Shown here piece after piece: positions 14,609-14,665 of a stretch of DNA of 14,665 bases. This DNA comes from an uncultured Mailhella sp. (lineage in GTDB: Bacteria > Desulfobacterota > Desulfovibrionia > Desulfovibrionales > Desulfovibrionaceae), in NCBI GenBank assembly GCA_910577155.1, contig CAJTMS010000004.1, forward strand, positions 50,230-64,894, written 5' to 3'. The notes beneath the pieces were generated by a model, which had not been told where the DNA came from, did no database searches, and saw only the letters and a program-made list of their open reading frames with translations. Position 1 is the stretch's first letter. The number at the start of each line of letters is the position of its first letter. The position numbers and the translations under genes are program-made.

Positions 14609-14665
14609 GTAAAAATACTATCAAACAGGAACGGTATTTATTAGCAGATTTTAAAATATTTGCAA

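Noticed and set aside
1..14665. tRNA, rRNA, tmRNA, CRISPR arrays, transposases, phage or defence genes
   Set aside because: I looked on both strands for TPsiC-like boxes, regularly spaced direct repeats and mobile-element motifs and saw none; every long coding region is a housekeeping or single-copy gene. No genomic island is supported.

Overview
The window looks like a piece of the core chromosome of a low-GC, Gram-negative member of the Desulfovibrionaceae (Desulfobacterota). The base composition is AT-rich by eye. The lineage is inferred from three things: the runs rplS-rnhB-yraN-rsmI and recA-alaS, a lone NFACT-R/ThiI-like protein, and an LppC-type lipoprotein that implies an outer membrane. 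No species can be named from the sequence alone. I see no CRISPR array, phage gene, insertion sequence, tRNA or rRNA.

Layout. Bases 1-254 are non-coding and hold two large hairpins downstream of alaS. recA (2912-3979) and alaS (255-2900) form a two-gene minus-strand operon with an 11-nt gap and no recX between them. A 161-bp divergent promoter region separates recA from a plus-strand gene (4141-5241). That gene encodes a ThiI/MnmA-type PP-loop enzyme fused to a C-terminal NFACT-R-like RNA-binding domain. A 209-bp convergent intergenic region with two hairpins follows. From 14440 down to 5451 there are eleven minus-strand genes in a row: rplS, rnhB, yraN, rsmI, smpB, an lppC-like lipoprotein gene, gatC, gatA, a class V aminotransferase, a small helical protein of unknown function and an AlgX/AlgJ-like SGNH protein. 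Gaps are mostly short or negative. rplS is set apart by a strong intrinsic terminator, and a good internal promoter precedes the lipoprotein gene.

Most products serve translation and RNA biology: L19, RsmI, SmpB, GatC/GatA, AlaRS and the predicted RNA thiolation enzyme. RNase HII and RecA act in genome maintenance, and two genes probably act in the envelope (LppC-like and AlgX-like).

The most interesting items are the PP-loop/NFACT-R fusion, a pair of related GGGGAAAA...TTTTCCCC hairpin repeats of which one carries an extra inner hairpin, a possible Shine-Dalgarno-sequestering leader at rplS, and two start-site corrections (rnhB and the lipoprotein gene). I found no clear defence or mobile system. 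This is mainly an ordinary housekeeping region.
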